Below, piece by piece: positions 8,820 through 20,454 of a stretch of 36,572 bases of DNA. Position 1 is the stretch's first letter. The number at the start of each line of letters is the position of its first letter. This DNA is from Zygnema cylindricum (Eukaryota > Streptophyta > Zygnematophyceae > Zygnematales > Zygnemataceae). The notes beneath the pieces are model-generated. The model saw only the letters and a list, made by a program, of their open reading frames with translations, was not told the DNA's origin and ran no database searches. The stretch lies in the NCBI GenBank assembly GCA_037447655.1, contig JBBHKE010001825.1:1-36572 (forward strand). Direction: 5' to 3'. The translations under genes were made by a program, and so were the position numbers.

Positions 8820-11800
8820 GCAGAAAATTAGCTTAGGGGAAGTTACAGGTTTTGTCATCATATCTGCCACCATCTCACTATCTGGTCAATACTCTAAACT
8901 GATTTTTTTTTTCTACTTTCTCTCTAACAAAGCTGAGTCTGATGTTCATGTGTTTGGCTTTAAAATGATGTTTAAGATTGGCAGAAATAGCGATTGCTGC
9001 CTGATTATCACAAAAAAAATTATGCACACCACTCTTAAAGTGACCAAGCTCACGAAGCAAAGACTTGACCCACATCAATTCTTTTACAGCAGAGTAAGAG
9101 GCCATATACTGAGCCTCCATGGTGGACTGAGCAATAACTTTTTGCTGTTTGCTACTCCAATAGCAAGCCCCATCACCCACATATAATACATATCCAGAAT
9201 TACATCTCCTCATCGGAGCATCACCATAACTGGCATCACTCCAAGTACGGTTGTCAGTATTCTCCCCACCCAAATGCAACCATAGATCCCTAGTTCCTAT
9301 CAAATATCTAAGGACTCTCTTAGCTGCCTCCCAATCCCTCTTAGTGGGAGCATTTAGACTTCTACTCAGCACTCCTACGGCTGCAGCTAAATCCGGCCGG
9401 GTACAATTCATAAAATAGATTAGACTTCCCACTACTTGCCTGTAAGGAATAGTCTGCATGAACTTCTGTTCTTCAGGAGATAATTCTTCGTCTAAGACTA
9501 TGACTCCTTCTTCCTCACTCCCCTCACTTCCCTTCTTCAACTCCATTGGAGTTGTACAAATATTAGCTTTATCCATTTGAAATTTTTCCAGCATGTTCCC
9601 TATTGCTTCCTTTTGAGTCAATCTTATAATTTTTCTTTTTCGGTCTCTCTCTACTTGAATTCCCAAAATATATTTTGCTTCCCCCATATCTTTCATTTCA
9701 AATCTCCCCTTAAGATCGGTTTTCAGTTTATTAATTTTTTCCATTGATTTACTTAAAACAAGCAAATCATCAACATAAATTGCAATAAATATAAAACCTT
9801 CCTCATCTTCGAAAACATAGATTGAGTGATCTGAGCTGACTCGGATATATCCCAGACCGGTAAGAAACTCATCAAGTTTCTTATTCCACTATCGAGGCGC
9901 CTGTATCAAACCATAAAGAGATTTAATCAGCCGGCATACCTTACTCTCCTCTCCTTCCTCCACAAACCCTTCGGGTTGTCGCATGAAGATCTCCTCTTCC
10001 AATTCTCCATGCAAAAAGGTTGTTTTGATGTCCATCTGGTGCACTTCCATGTCTTTCGCTGCTGCCAGGCTGAGAAGTTTGAGCACGGAGGGAAATCTGA
10101 CCACCGAGGCAAAGGTTTCCTCGTAGTCAATTCCCTCCTTTTGTGTAAGTCCCTTTGCCACTAGTCGGGCCTTGTAGCGCTCGATTGTGTTATCTGGGTT
10201 CAGTTTTAATTTGAAAACCCACTTACAACCGATTGGTTTTTGGTTAGGTGGACAATCCACCAGCTCCCAAGTATCGGTTGCCATAATTGAGGCCATCTCC
10301 TCATTGATGGCTGTCTTCCACCGATTTCTTTCTGGACAAGTCATCGCCTCTCCATAAGTTTGAGGTTCATCTTGATGAGATAGTTTCGTTACCTTGTTAT
10401 TAACCTGTTTTTCTTGCAGTCTTTTGCTACTTCTCCTTCCCCCCTCAAAATCTGAGGCCGGAATAGCTGGTTCTCGTAGATTCTTTCGAACAAACTCGGC
10501 TTCTCCCCTATCTCTTGATTCCGAATCAATTTCCACCACGTCTTCCGTTTCGGGTAGAGTTGTCACTGGAGTTTCCACAGCCGAGTCCTTTTCGGTCTGA
10601 TTTGTACCTGGAAGAATGTCATCTTCTCTAAAACCTGGATAGTTAGGAAGCTCAAAGTCATCGGAATTTTCTGACTCAAATCTGATTTTTTACTGACTTT
10701 GTATATTTGAAGGGATCCACAGACTTTCCTTCATCCCTAACTACTAGATGCTTTACTAAGATTATATCTTCCCTTTTTAGATCATAAACTCTATATCCTT
10801 TTACATCTTCATCATATCCTAATAAGTATCTCGGTTTTCTTTTAGGATCTAGCTTCCAATTGGACCGATCAGTATCTAGGCTGAACACTTGACTGCCGAA
10901 AACCTTTAAGTGAGATATGTCTGGTTTCCGGCCTGTCCATCTTTCATAAGGTGTTTGATCTCTTATAGCTGAAGTAAGAACTCTATTCTTGAGTTAATTA
11001 GCACAGTTCATTGCTTCTGCCCAAAACCTTTTCCCTATCTTTTTATCTGACAACATACTTCTAGCACTATCACTTAGTGTTCTATTTAACCTTTCAGCTA
11101 CCCCATTCTGTTCCGGATTTTCTGGAACTGTCTTTTGGTGTTGAACCCCATCTTCCCTCAGAAAATCCTCAAACTGGTTAGAAGTATACTCTCCACCATT
11201 GTCACTCCTTATTCTCTGATTGGAGTTTCATGGAGTTTTTCACTCCATGCTTTATATTGTCTAAAACAATCCTGAGCTTCGGACTTGTTTTTCAAAAAAT
11301 ACACTCGGGAATACCGAGACCAATCATCAGTGATGGTCATCATAAATCTCTTCCCCCCCGGTGAGGGCACTTTAGCTGGTCCCCAAATATCTGTGTGTAC
11401 TAGATCTAGAATTTTTTCTCCCTTATAGGTGGCTGTTTTAGGAAAGGGTAATCTGTGTGTTTTACCATGAGCACATCCACTACAATCACTTATTTTTTCA
11501 TTCTCACTGAGCTTAATCCCTTCCACCACTCCCATCTTTTTCATCTTTTTTAACTTGTCTATATTCACATGCCCAAGCCTCTTATGCCACATCATAATAT
11601 CATGAACACCAGCATAATAAAGTTTCTTCTTTTCATTTCTTAAAACCAGCGTAAACATCCCATGGCTACCTTTCTCAGCAATGAAATATACATCCTCCTC
11701 AAAACTAGTAGTAAAGACTCCTTCCCTAGTGCTAGTACAAAAACCCTTATCATCTAATACGGATGTAGAGATGAGGTTTTTGTTCAGCTCCGGAATAAAC

Positions 11801-12129
11801 AATACATCGGATAATGTTACTATGGATGTCTTTCCTTCTACTAACACTTTCAAATCTACCGATCCTACAAGAGTAGTGGTGACTATCATCCCATCCCCGT
11901 ACTCTATCTCTACGGTGGGAATATTTTTTATCTTAGTGAACAGGTGCCTATCCTTACTCATGTGCATGGAGGCACCTGAATCTACAATCCAGCCTGCTTC
12001 ACCTTTCAATCCACCGTAATCACAAATCTGCCTTCGTGGAATTTTGACCTCGTTTTTCGCCTCCAACTCCTCATCTAAAAGGAGCTCATCGTCCTCGTCC
12101 TCGGATTCCGCCTCATGTACCTGTGTCAC
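8820..12129 (-). pseudogene. Broken Copia pol of element A: protease, integrase, reverse transcriptase, RNase H
   Basis: Read from 12129 leftwards. The aspartic protease motif DSGAS is near 12000-11960. The integrase zinc-binding HX4H...CX2C follows near 11590-11470, then the integrase core with its first Asp in HTDIWGP, a second in RSDNGG and the Glu in NPEQNGVAE. A 1-bp deletion near 11215 shifts the frame within the core, relative to the same site in element C. Reverse transcriptase starts with DTWELV and KWVFKLK near 10280-10200, includes EEIFMRQPEGF near 9970, and has the catalytic YVDD near 9770. An in-frame TAG at 9889-9891 replaces the Gln expected in APRQWN. RNase H contains SDASYGD and QSTMEAQYMA near 9230-9100. 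An A-run near 8905 shifts the last residues. Overall nearly full length, and close to functional apart from a handful of lesions. Confidence 0.9.
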
Positions 12130-13138
12130 AAGGGCCTTTTTCTTTCCTCTCGGGTACCACCGGTCTGCCCCTCCTTTAATCGAAGCTCGGTTAGCTTAGT
12201 GCACTCAGCCATATAGTGCCCAAGTTTCTTAGAAAAATGACATAAACCTTTGGGAGCCCTTGGTCCGTCTCGTCGCTCTCATTTTTCTACTCCCTCCCCC
12301 CATAGTTTCCGACCGGTTTTCGAGAATCGTTGTTCCTCCAATCCGTCGCAGTTGCCAAGGCTTGGCCACTCTATCCTCCCATTCGGATCTCAATCGTAAT
12401 CTCCCGAACGAGAATCATCCCTACCACTGAGTTCCATATCCACCTTGAGTTCGGCAAGTCCTGCACACGGTTGACTATGTTCTCGAACTCATCAGGTAAC
12501 TCCATCAGTAAACAGTTAACCTTTTCTTTTTCACTAAAAACTTTTCCCGCACTCTCTAGCTCCATGAAGAGTGTAGCAAGCTCATTGAAAAAATCCAACA
12601 TCTTCCCCCCTTTGTATACATACTCCTTAACTTTCTGATCAGCCAACTGTTGTTGCTGAATCGTAGCACTTCGGTACATCTCTATGAGAGCCATCCAAAG
12701 ATCGGATGCCCTTTCTACTTGCAAATGAGGACATGCAAGTCTTTGAGTGAGATGGCGTTTGATGAAGTGCTTTGCCGCCATATTGTTGAAGTCCTACGTT
12801 TAAGTATCATTCTCCGCGTTCCTCGGAATAGGTGACATGAATGGCGAACCAGTTGCTATTGGTGTGGTCGCCTCCTTCTCCTTTCCTTTGTCCACCACCT
12901 CTCCTTCTTTTGTTTCCTTCGTTTAAGGTGGATCCTCTTTCTTGGTGAATCTGCTTCCTCCAAACCCTGGAGAAATGCCAAGACTCGATGGACGCCCCAA
13001 CCGTCCACTCACTATCCCCCAAAACCTTTTTTCACATAGAGCTCCTATCATCATACTTTCCCAGTATATGAAGCCAGTTCCATTAAAGATTGGTACACTA
13101 GAGGGTGGGCCCATAACCTGAAACTCTGAGACCTCCAT
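12130..13138 (-). pseudogene. Broken Copia gag of element A
   Basis: The frame begins at an ATG at 13138, 20 nt inside the 5' LTR, and runs through the primer-binding site. The N-terminus includes VMGPPSSVPIFNG, shared with elements C and D. A frameshift near 12925 separates it from the capsid-like (UBN2 or Retrotran_gag_2) region at 12781-12371, which has YKGGKMLDFFNEL and LLMELPDEFENIVNRV. The zinc knuckle near 12240-12200 reads CHFSKKLGHYMAEC, so the second Cys of CX2CX4HX4C is Ser. An acidic linker near 12115-12060 leads into protease. The changes argue against a functional product. Confidence 0.85.
13104..13118 (-). other. Primer-binding site of element A, half-tRNA (initiator Met) type
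   Basis: Directly inside the 5' LTR the plus strand reads GGTGGGCCCATAACC, the anticodon-arm sequence of initiator tRNA-Met with CAT at its centre. The element strand is therefore its 15-nt complement. Priming from an internally cleaved tRNA-Met 5' half is known for Drosophila copia. The same 15 nt occur in elements C (25578-25592) and D (33115-33129). Confidence 0.85.
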
Positions 13139-14143
13139 AAGTCCTCAAAGTGGACAGCTTCCAAGAAGCCTCTAGGATAACCCTGACCCCTTTGTGTTTC
13201 AGCAAAAAAAACTGCCACCCCGGCAGACAAAAACTCTGAAGATCTTCACCCTTGTGAAGGCAAGACTCCCCTGAGTTGATAGCAAAAAGAATCTCTTAAT
13301 TTGCTCCCTTGAGCAGTAAGTTATGGAGGGTCAAAGTTGACCTTTTGTACAGAAGCTCTTTGGGAGAGAGGGTCCTATCTTCTAATTTTTCTAAGTCCTA
13401 TCTCTCTCACAGACTCTATCTACTGATGTACGGAGCCAATCAGATTACAGTTCCGTACACAAAAGTACAGTTGTCGGTGTACTTTCTATACGGACACTGT
13501 ACGACATGGCGTAAATGTCGACACGTGGTATGTCCGGATTCGCTCCCTTAATCCTCGGAGATGCCGCCATCCAATGTCATTCCGCCACGTGTCATCCGAT
13601 GTGGCGATGACCACAAACCGCCGAAATCTTCTTTTGGGATCTCGGCGTTAATTCCGGTCGTCCGATTAAATTCACATTTAATCGTAGCCGTAATAAATAA
13701 ATGCGCGGTATTGGTTTCTTATCCGTACCATAATCCGTACTTTTACATTACTGGATCTATGTCTCCCGTAAAAAGTTTCAGTTAAATGAACTATCCTACG
13801 TATAAATGTTTAAAAAAATATCAAACTATATAGTACGTAACACTAGTTCTAGGCTTAACGGCTAAGGCTACCGGCTACCAGCTGTCTGCCTGCCGGCAGG
13901 TTCCAAGATCAAATCCTATGGCCGGCATATACCTTTTAGTAAATAAAACCCCTAACTAGTATATATTTCCCGTAAACCTCTGGATAGCCTAGTTAGCCAT
14001 GGCTCTAGCTCCCTCTCCAATTTCTCAATGACTGCGACAAGTTTGAGAGTTGGAGAGAGAAGTTAGAGGTAGACTGCCTCGCCTTCTTTCTATACTTCTA
14101 TTTAGACCTAGAAAATACTTAAAATGGAGCATTAATTTCTACA
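13119..14143 (-). repeat. 5' LTR of element A (alpha)
   Basis: 1025 bp with intact TG at 13119 and CA at 14142-14143, followed by target duplication GGGGC. It matches the 3' LTR throughout. The last 20 nt at its inner edge code for the first residues of gag. No clean TATA box is seen: where beta has TATAAATT, alpha has TACAAAAG. Confidence 0.9.
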
Positions 14144-14158
14144 GGGGCCACACCCTAA

Positions 14159-14921
14159 GGGTAGAATTCCATTAGGGGGTCCTAGTAAATGTAGGAAAAA
14201 TTGAGCTGGCAGCATTTACCGAAACACTATTCCATTTTGTCGGGCACTATCAACCATTACTCAATTATGATTGGCGCCACATAGGTTAGAGTCCATATTC
14301 AAAAATCATCAAAAAATCTACAAACGGAAAGTCAAAAAGAAATATATGCACGACCGGAGGTAGTTAATGATTCGTACGTAAAGTTTGCCGCGAGATTTTG
14401 ATTTTGAAAATGGAAATCAAAATTTCGAAACGGAATGCCAAAAACACGCGGCAAACTTTGAAGGTCGCGACACACTTTGAATGTCGGTGGATGTTAGACT
14501 GGGTGTGCGAAGATTTTTTCACCTCACCTCCATCCAGCGTGGCAGGCGGCACATGGCCCGTAGGACATAGACACATGGCCTGTAGGACATGTAGGCCTGT
14601 GATCGCTTATTCAAAGTGGATATTTTTTTCTTTTTAGTGTGTACCAATGGTAAATGACCTTACCATGGCCAGTATCGTACAACTCTCCTCGCGATTAGAG
14701 TATCATGACACTAGACGATGTGCGCGATTGCTTTGAGGATCTGAAAAAGTGGAATATCCAACGGCAAGGAATTAGGCCTACATCATTGGAGCCTCCCTAC
14801 AGCTTTCCAGTAACGATGTTTCGGCTGACAAAAAAAAAAAGGTACTGCTTTGTACGTCTCTGTACGAAAACGTACGGCGTCCAGTAACGAACCCCACTTT
14901 TCGTCTAATGGAATTCTACCC
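14159..14921 (+). mobile_element. TIR DNA element P1
   Basis: Perfect terminal inverted repeats, GGGTAGAATTCCATTAG at 14159-14175 and its complement at 14905-14921, flanked by TAA at 14156-14158 and 14922-14924. Non-coding, 763 bp. It is of the same PIF/Harbinger-like type as X1 by target and termini (inferred). It abuts a related element, P2, in opposite orientation and shares the TAA between them. Confidence 0.8.
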
Positions 14922-14924
14922 TAA

Positions 14925-15644
14925 AGGTGACGTTCCATTAGACAAAAAGTGGGGTTCGTTATTGGATGTCGTACGTTTTCGTACAGTGTCGTACAGAGTC
15001 GTACCAAATTCTTTTTTTTGTTAGAAGAAAAGCTCGAATGATGTAGGTGTAATTCTTGACCGTTGGATGTTTCACTTTATGAGATCTGCGAAGGAATCGA
15101 GCACATCATCAAGTGGACCCCAACTCTCCTCGCCGAGGAGAGTTGGGGCCTACTAGATGATTACCATTCATAACCATTGGTACACGTGAAAAAAAAATAA
15201 AATCTACGTTGTACAAGCGATCACAGGCGTGCACGTCGTACATGCCATGTGCCACCTGCCACGTTGAATGCAGGTCAGGTGAAAATATCCTCGCACGCTC
15301 CGTTTGACATCCAACAAAATTCAAATTTTGCCGCGACCTTCAAGGTTTGTCGCGTCTTTTTGGCATTCCGTTTCAAAATTTTGATTTTCATTTTCAAAAT
15401 CAAAATTTAGCCAAAAACTTTATGTACGAATCATTAATTACCTTCGGTGGTACAGAATTTTCATACAGATATTCCGTTTGTAGATTTTTTTAAGATTTTT
15501 AGAATCTGGACTCTAACCTACGTGGCGCCAATCATAATTGAGTAAAGTTTGTTACTAGGCCGACACAATAGAGCCGACTTCCAGTAAACGCTGCCAGTAG
15601 ACTTGTACGTACATTTACTGGGACCGCCTAATGGAACGTCACCC
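14925..15644 (-). mobile_element. TIR DNA element P2, inverted relative of P1
   Basis: The left end is AGGTGACGTTCCATTAG and the right end CTAATGGAACGTCACCC, flanked by TAA at 14922-14924 and 15645-15647. Internal sequence matches P1 in reverse order, for example TCAATTATGATTGGCGCCAC in P1 against its complement near 15520. It is 720 bp and non-coding. TIRs differ from P1 by a few bases (GACG against GAAT or TAGA), so P1 and P2 are separate members rather than one recent duplication. Confidence 0.8.
15118..15148. repeat. Perfect 15-bp-arm hairpin inside P2
   Basis: CCCCAACTCTCCTCG, a single central C, then the exact complement CGAGGAGAGTTGGGG. P1 retains only a degraded half (CAACTCTCCTCGCG near 14681). 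A similar hairpin (TGCCAAC...GTTGGCA) lies at about 35077-35106 in a related element. Confidence 0.8.
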
Positions 15645-15660
15645 TAATGGAACTTCACCC
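15645..15660. mobile_element. Orphan TIR terminus next to P2
   Basis: TAATGGAACTTCACCC followed by TTA is a further end of the same family, lacking a visible partner. It suggests that P2, or P1 plus P2, inserted at the TAA within the TIR of an older relative. Confidence 0.45.
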
Positions 15661-15752
15661 TTATGTACAAAAGTTTGTCATCTTACGTTTTTCCTACCCA
15701 CTGTCACGTCATCTTCAAACTTATCATAAAACACATTAGCAATGTGTTTTAA

Positions 15753-16301
15753 GCATAGTTCAAAAGTAGGTGAAAGTACACACATACAATATGCCTATTC
15801 TACGCAAAACGTACAATATGACCTTAAGACCCATATTGTATCGGCCTCAAAATGAAAAAAAAAGGTTACAGGGTTGAGTTGCACATCGATCGATAGAAAA
15901 ATAAACGTCATGTCTAAATTTTGAAAAAAAATCAAACAATAAATATTTTTCTGTGATTCTTGAGGTGTTTTTTATTTAAACCGTCAGATTTGGACGATCG
16001 GACGGTCGCTATTCAAAGTAGTGATCTAAGAAGATCACATGAAAAGCCCATAACACAACTTACGATAGGACTATATGTCATATTAGCGTCTGCAATTTTG
16101 AACGTCCGCGAGTTTTAGTTCGCTAAAAATTTTCGTCCAGCGACGTGGGTTGTACTAAGATCTTACGTCAGATTCGGACGTGTGTACAGGAGTGTGCACA
16201 ATGCACACACATACAGTATGCCTCCTCTACGCGATTTTTGTGCAAAGTTTTGTACGCCTACCAAAGGCCTACCATAAAAAAAGCCTACTTTTGAACTATG
16301 G
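15753..16301 (-). mobile_element. MITE M2, inverted relative of M1
   Basis: The left end GCATAGTTCAAAAGTAGG and right end CCTACTTTTGAACTATGG form inverted repeats, perfect over a 17-bp core. The flanks are TTTTAA at 15747-15752 and 16302-16307. Internal sequence matches the reverse complement of M1, including the AAGAAGATCACATG motif. Non-coding, 549 bp. Confidence 0.8.
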
Positions 16302-16489
16302 TTTTAAGGTAAGTAAATCCATTTTCACCAATAGTAAAATATATTTCCACGTGTGAAATTTATTAAAAAGTTTTTGACTCCTGAAAAAAATATAAGGTGT
16401 TTCCTTTTTATCTGCATGCACCTTGTACTGTTTTTTTTTTGCAGGGGTCTCAAGGCTGCATTGTCATTTTACGCAAAGTTGAAAAAATT

Positions 16490-16850
16490 GCGAAAGTAAA
16501 AAATCTGTGATGTCATGGCGGCCGGATAGGAGAGGTTTACGAACAGGCATGTTGTATAGCCACGGTTGCAAGGCTGTACGTCTACGATGTCACGCAATGA
16601 CATGCGACATACTGAATCGTTTAAAAAATTACAATGTGTCTTGCGACGCTTCAAAAAGTTTCAAAAAATAAAGTGCGGCAAAAACAAATTGTACACGGTG
16701 ACAGGCGTCACGGGTCGACGTATACAATCGTCACAAACTTAAGTAACAATTTCGATTAAACATATAAAGACATTTGAAATTTGGGTCCGCCGGATCCGCG
16801 CTAAAATACAAAGTAAGATTGCTAAGTTACACTTACATGGGGTCGTACCC
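16490..16850 (+). repeat. Dispersed repeat Y2
   Basis: Diverged copy of 7355-7708 in the same orientation, ending CTTACATGGGGTCGTACCC. It abuts X2 in reverse orientation. Terminal structure is not clean and no target duplication was found. Confidence 0.45.
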
Positions 16851-16852
16851 GT

Positions 16853-17465
16853 AGTCTTGCTACTTTGTTTTTTTAGCGAAGATTCTCCGTTAAACATTCA
16901 AAGCATTCGTATGTAAAGAAATGAAATCGGAACTTTAGATTGTGACGGATGTAGACGTGGGTGTAATTTGTGACGATTGTAGACGAGTACAAAACTCGGG
17001 ACAATTAATGACGTTTACAAAATAGAGATAGTTGTAGACGTCTAGCTACTTGTGAGTAATGACATTGTAGATGTTTAGGGTTTATGACATTTTGACGTCA
17101 CGTGTACTTATAATAGCGTCGAGGTCACTAATTCTAAAACATTCCGCCATGGTTTCCAAATTTTGTTATTTCGTTCGTTCTCACTCTACTTGCCACCAAA
17201 ATAAGCTAAAAGACAGCCAAAAGAAATATTTATAGATATTTCATTTGATATCTTTCTTGCCTTTTTTCTTTGCAATAATCGTGAGATATAAGCATTAGTG
17301 GGAGCGGGAGAGAGAGAGAGAGAGGCGCTTTCACGGACTTCGCTTTTGTGAAATGGCGTCCGTTGGTCGAGACCCCTCCACAGGCCCTGTACACAAATCA
17401 ACCTAAAGAAAATAATACGCACAGGCTGTGAACGTTCAATGGTTTTTTTTTTTGGTACTCCTCGC
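16853..17465 (-). repeat. Inverted partial copy of X1 (X2)
   Basis: It matches 2375-3069 in reverse complement, for example GCGAAGATTCTCCG against CGGAGAATCTTCGC, and the GA-microsatellite followed by GGCGCTTTCACGGACTTCGC. It contains the conserved GTCGAGACCCCTCCAC stretch. The outer end corresponding to 1710 was not found, so it is partial or diverged. Confidence 0.55.
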
Positions 17466-19143
17466 TAAAAAATTGTAAAAAATTTCCACACGTGCGACGA
17501 CATCTGTGTTGGTTTTTGGAAACCTTTAGTCCTCTCTATATCATGTTGTTCTGCCATGTCGCTAGTTACAATCGCTAGCCTAGAGTAGCGAGAAAAATAT
17601 TTTGTCGCCTTTATGCCGGGTCAATTCAAGAACCATAACGCCCAGTTACAGTACCAAGTGTACGGAACCACGGAACTGGACTTCCGGGCGACGGAAACAC
17701 AGACGCGCACATTCAAGGAATAAATGGATCGCCGGGTTTATCCAATGTTAGATAACGACCACCGGGATTGTATGTCGACGCAGAAACGAATGCGACGGTG
17801 ACATTTGATGAATGGACACCGCCCACCCGCCACACTTTGGTGAGACAAACCGTCCAACATGATATTTATTTTGGACGGCCCGATTTGTTTGACGGTTCCA
17901 AAACTTGTAAATATAACAATGTTGTCCGTGTATTAATTATTAGTGTAGATCTCAGGTACACTCACATCAATAGAGGTAGTTGATTGATTACGTACGGCTG
18001 GTATGCCTCCGTACAGTTAGTAGTAAGCTGTAGTGTATATTTGTAGGACTTAGTCATTTCTAGAGTTAGGAACTTTTTGGACAGAAACTGTTTTCTACTC
18101 TTTTTTGGGAATTTCATCTGAGAACTGCTCTTGGTTCTATTGGCAAAATTATCTGAAATTTTGCATGTGTGTTCCTCCTTGTATTGGAAATATTGTGGCA
18201 GATTTGTAGACCTATTGTGCATCTTATTTGCTTGGGGCTTCATTGTGAAGTTGGTCAACTTTATTAAAGTTATGGCAGGCTGTTTTTTTGCAACTTTGAC
18301 TGAGTGTTGTGATTATTCGGTTTGGCATTGTTATATGAAAATTGGTGGGAATACTTAGTGATCTAGGAACTATCTAGTTGAGTAGTTTCAGCTTGGTTTG
18401 GTTATTTTGTAGAATTCTGAGTGGAATCAGAGGAGGCTGTTTTGGGGTTGTCTGTGGTGCTTCCGAGGGTACATTCATGGCTGAAAATGGCTATGAACAA
18501 CAATCTGCCTATTCGTTTACCTCATGGAACTTTATTGAAATTCACCTTGAATTTGAGCTGAAAAGACGCAAAAATGGGTCGAAATGCGTTAGATGACAAA
18601 GTGATTCGCACTAGACGACAAATTGCAGTACATATAAAGTTATAAGGTAACGCAACTCGTACGATGGTAATTTCAATTTTTTGGTACTACTGCAGATTTC
18701 TCGTTTTTTTTCCAAATTACGAAGGAAAATGACAAAAAATAACTGTAGCTTTAGCACACACGAAAGTACCCTAAATGGCCAATAAAACATTAACACAAAT
18801 TGCGATTCGCAACGTACTTTAGTCGGCTTTACAGTTTACATGCTTTTGAAATCCTTCGGCCATAATGATTTAGTTTCTACAGCTTTTCACTTTTATGTTT
18901 GTCGCCAAATATAGCGTGCGAGTAGTGAAAAAAAGGAATTATCAAATACTTTTATCCTCTTACAAATTTGACGGGTTAAATTCGAACTTAACGCACTAAT
19001 CGGCTCCGCCAAATTCGGCCGTACTACTGTACCTTGTTTCATTATTTTTCTTTTACTCCCTCGACTCGTCTTCAAATCACGCTTACTACACCACTCATCG
19101 TTGTTAGCGTAAAAGTCTTATTCGTGTAGATGCGAAATTATAA
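17466..19143. other. Quiet stretch without clear genes or repeats
   Basis: About 1.7 kb in which no terminal repeats, LTR fragments or convincing open frames appear. It is a candidate for low-copy flanking DNA or an unrecognised intron. Short open frames of 60-98 codons have no recognisable domains. Confidence 0.35.
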
Positions 19144-19146
19144 TTA

Positions 19147-20451
19147 GGGTGAGGTAACATCATGAGGTCGTTGTATTCGTACGGACAACAATATTTATGT
19201 AACACAGAGGCCTCGGTTACATCGCGTAACACCTGAAAAATAAGTCCTTATAAACGTGTTTTTATTTGCTTGGCTCCACGTAAGTTAGAGGATCCAATCT
19301 TTTTGAAACCGACCAATCTCGTTTCGATATCTGTACTTGCATATCATGTACGTGTACTTTAGAAATTTGAATTTATACTTCAAAACAAAACGACAAAAAA
19401 ATAGCGATTATAATGGGATGTTCGCATGTATTAAAGTATCGACTTTTCTCTATCGTTTTGGCCCAAAATTTAGGGAACCTTGAAAAAAACTTTAGCCGTA
19501 CGAGAAAATATTTTTTACCAAAGTATAGTGAACGTCAAATTCGATACTTTGAATGCACTGCATGTTTTGTGTCATGTGAACTCATTTTGGCCTTTTCCTC
19601 TTTTACACCCCAAGGCAAGAGAATCCAACCCAACAAAAAACTTCATCAAAAATCACCTCAATGTGGTCTTTTTAGTTCAAGTATCGCCCAAACAGCGAAT
19701 GAAAAACAACCCGCGCACGCGCCCTACGAGTGGGAAAATTTTAGGGCGAGGGAGAGTACTCGTTATTTTTCAACCTTCTCGTCACGCGCATGTACGGAAA
19801 AGACGAGCATGTACTGAAAAAAATATGGAGGGGTCTCAAACCTCCACTTTCATTCATGGGTCCTTTGCAAAATTTTGCGCCGTCGTTGCCTCTCTTTTCT
19901 CCCTCTCACTCTACCACTTTTATCTCACACTTATTAAAATGAGGAACAAAAATACTAGTATGAAATGAAGTGTATTTGAAAAATAACTATTTTGACTACC
20001 TTTATGTATATCTATATGGCAAGTCGAGTGAGAAAAGTCGAAAAAGCAAAATCGGGTAGCCATGACCGAAAGTTCTTAAAAATGTGACGTCGACATTGTC
20101 AAAAGTGGTCATGGCGTTACAATGTCACAAATTACAAAACTCTAGCTGTCTACAACTATCGCTGAATTTTTTGGAGTCACCAATTTCATAGTCATCTTCA
20201 ACCGTCACAAAGTTGTACCTACGTCTACAGCCGTCACATGTCAACGTTTTGATTTCAATTTTGCACATTGGGGCGCTCTTCAAAGTGGTACGGATAATCT
20301 TTACTATATTCCAAAACACCTTATCAACGTATCGATTACATGGGGACACCCCCTAATGTTCTTTTCAAAAAACTCACATAAAATAAGTACGGCATGGTAC
20401 GGTACAAAATTTTAAATTGTACCTCATTTTATGTCTGATGTAACTGCACCC
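19147..20451 (+). mobile_element. Putative TIR element R containing an X-like segment
   Basis: The termini are GGGTGAGGTAACATC (19147-19161) and GATGTAACTGCACCC (20437-20451), 12 of 15 matching when inverted. The flanks are TTA on the left and TAA on the right, so the 3-bp duplication is imperfect. It encloses the diverged X copy at 19795-20355, which ends TACATGGGGACACCCCC then TAA. Two overlapping frames of 134 and 162 codons near 19413-19968 lack known domains and are not supported as genes. Confidence 0.5.
19795..20355 (+). repeat. Diverged X-family copy (X3)
   Basis: It shares GGAGGGGTCTC, GGCAAGT.GAGTGAGAAAAG and GTGACGTCG motifs with 2475-2760 in the same order, and ends in the TTACATGGGG-type terminus. 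The match is patchy, consistent with old age. Confidence 0.5.
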
Positions 20452-20454
20452 TAA

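Larger units (their letters stand above)
7709..14143 (-). mobile_element. Element A: Ty1/Copia LTR retrotransposon, family alpha, near-complete but defective
   Basis: A complete element of 6435 bp in reverse orientation. It has TG...CA LTRs of 1062 bp (left, 3') and 1025 bp (right, 5'), and is bounded by a perfect 5-bp target duplication GGGGC at 7704-7708 and 14144-14148. Inside the 5' LTR is a primer-binding site matching initiator tRNA-Met; inside the 3' LTR is a polypurine tract. Domain order is gag, zinc knuckle, protease, integrase, reverse transcriptase, RNase H. Integrase before reverse transcriptase is the defining Copia order. By eye the LTRs differ by about 6% over their first 150 bp, so the insertion is not recent. 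Frameshifts and at least one nonsense codon disable it. Confidence 0.95.

Noticed and set aside
17768-18596. Short frames in the quiet stretch as host exons
   Set aside because: They are under 100 codons, with no splice-site pattern or domain support.
19413-19968. Two overlapping frames of 134 and 162 codons
   Set aside because: They overlap in different frames inside element R, with no domain or start context that favours either.
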